Part shown: piece after piece, positions 63,992 to 64,000 of the stretch
Numbering within the stretch: the first letter of the stretch is position 1
Layout: each line of letters begins with the position of its first letter
Origin: Methanoregulaceae archaeon
GTDB taxonomy: Archaea; Halobacteriota; Methanomicrobia; Methanomicrobiales; Methanospirillaceae
Assembly (NCBI GenBank): GCA_015660885.1
Contig: JACTUB010000008.1
Span: 33,718 to 97,717 of the forward strand
DNA length: 64,000 bases
Reading direction: 5' to 3'
Notes under the pieces: model-generated
What the model was told of the DNA's origin: nothing
The model's database searches: none
What the model saw: only the letters and a program-made list of their open reading frames with translations
Translations under genes and position numbers: made by a program

Positions 63992-64000
63992 GATGTTGAC

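Noticed and set aside
1..64000. CRISPR arrays, cas genes, prophage or defence islands
   Set aside because: No regularly spaced repeats, no integrase, capsid or Cas motifs were seen. The only mobile-element trace is the dead IS1595-type gene.

Overview
The window is a 64-kb piece of a methanogenic archaeon. It carries mer, mtd, mtrG and mtrH of the H4MPT C1 pathway, an archaeal L3-to-cmk ribosomal protein operon, fibrillarin/Nop5, Cbf5, archaeal adenylate kinase, AMP phosphorylase and NrpR. A DUF3821-type S-layer protein with a C-terminal PGF-CTERM-like tail points to the order Methanomicrobiales, probably Methanoregulaceae. That placement is inferred from gene content and was not tested by a search.

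Layout. 1-6.9 kb: 3' part of malate dehydrogenase, EF-1beta with a small zinc-ribbon gene, a membrane-bound phospholipase D-like protein, an acetyltransferase, a degenerate copy of the PLD 3' end, two overlapping small HTH regulators divergent from an OB-fold membrane protein across a palindrome, and a HEAT-repeat protein. 7-20.8 kb: nadX-nadC, a CDKAL-type tRNA methylthiotransferase, iorA-iorB with a DNA methyltransferase, hemD-cbf5, a TctA-type permease, nop5-flpA, DUF1614, thyA, and tRNAs Ile, Ser and Gln. 21-28 kb: S-layer protein, AMP phosphorylase, a secreted carboxypeptidase-regulatory-like repeat protein, and a decayed IS1595-type transposase. 28-36 kb: tRNA-Arg, a dCTP deaminase/dUTPase-like gene with nrpR, a long-tailed non-canonical FtsZ/tubulin-superfamily protein, mer, a GalT-like gene, mtd and a divergent Tfx-type regulator.

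36-51.4 kb: a GC-rich hairpin-dense segment that looks like a structured RNA, then rpl3-rpl4-rpl23-rpl2-rps19-rpl22-rps3-rpl29-rnp1-rps17-rpl14-rpl24-rps4e-rpl5-rps14-rps8-rpl6-rpl32e-rpl19e-rpl18-rps5-rpl30-rpl15-secY-adkA-DUF106-cmk. 51.4-56.6 kb: GNAT and DUF2156 genes, MarC, an APC permease, a tandem rubredoxin and a frameshifted surface-protein pseudogene. 56.6-62 kb: a nitrogen-assimilation island with amtB-glnK, glnA and two NifI1/NifI2-like PII pairs, no nitrogenase genes, and a GGAA-N6-TTCC site (NrpR operator type) in the amtB/glnA intergenic region. The last 1.4 kb holds mtrH and mtrG.

The points I consider most worth following are: the PII-rich nitrogen island together with NrpR; an identical 17-bp palindrome at 5800 and 62296; the putative structured RNA before rpl3; the FtsZ-like protein with a tail of about 400 residues; and a dCTP deaminase homologue that lacks the catalytic glutamate.
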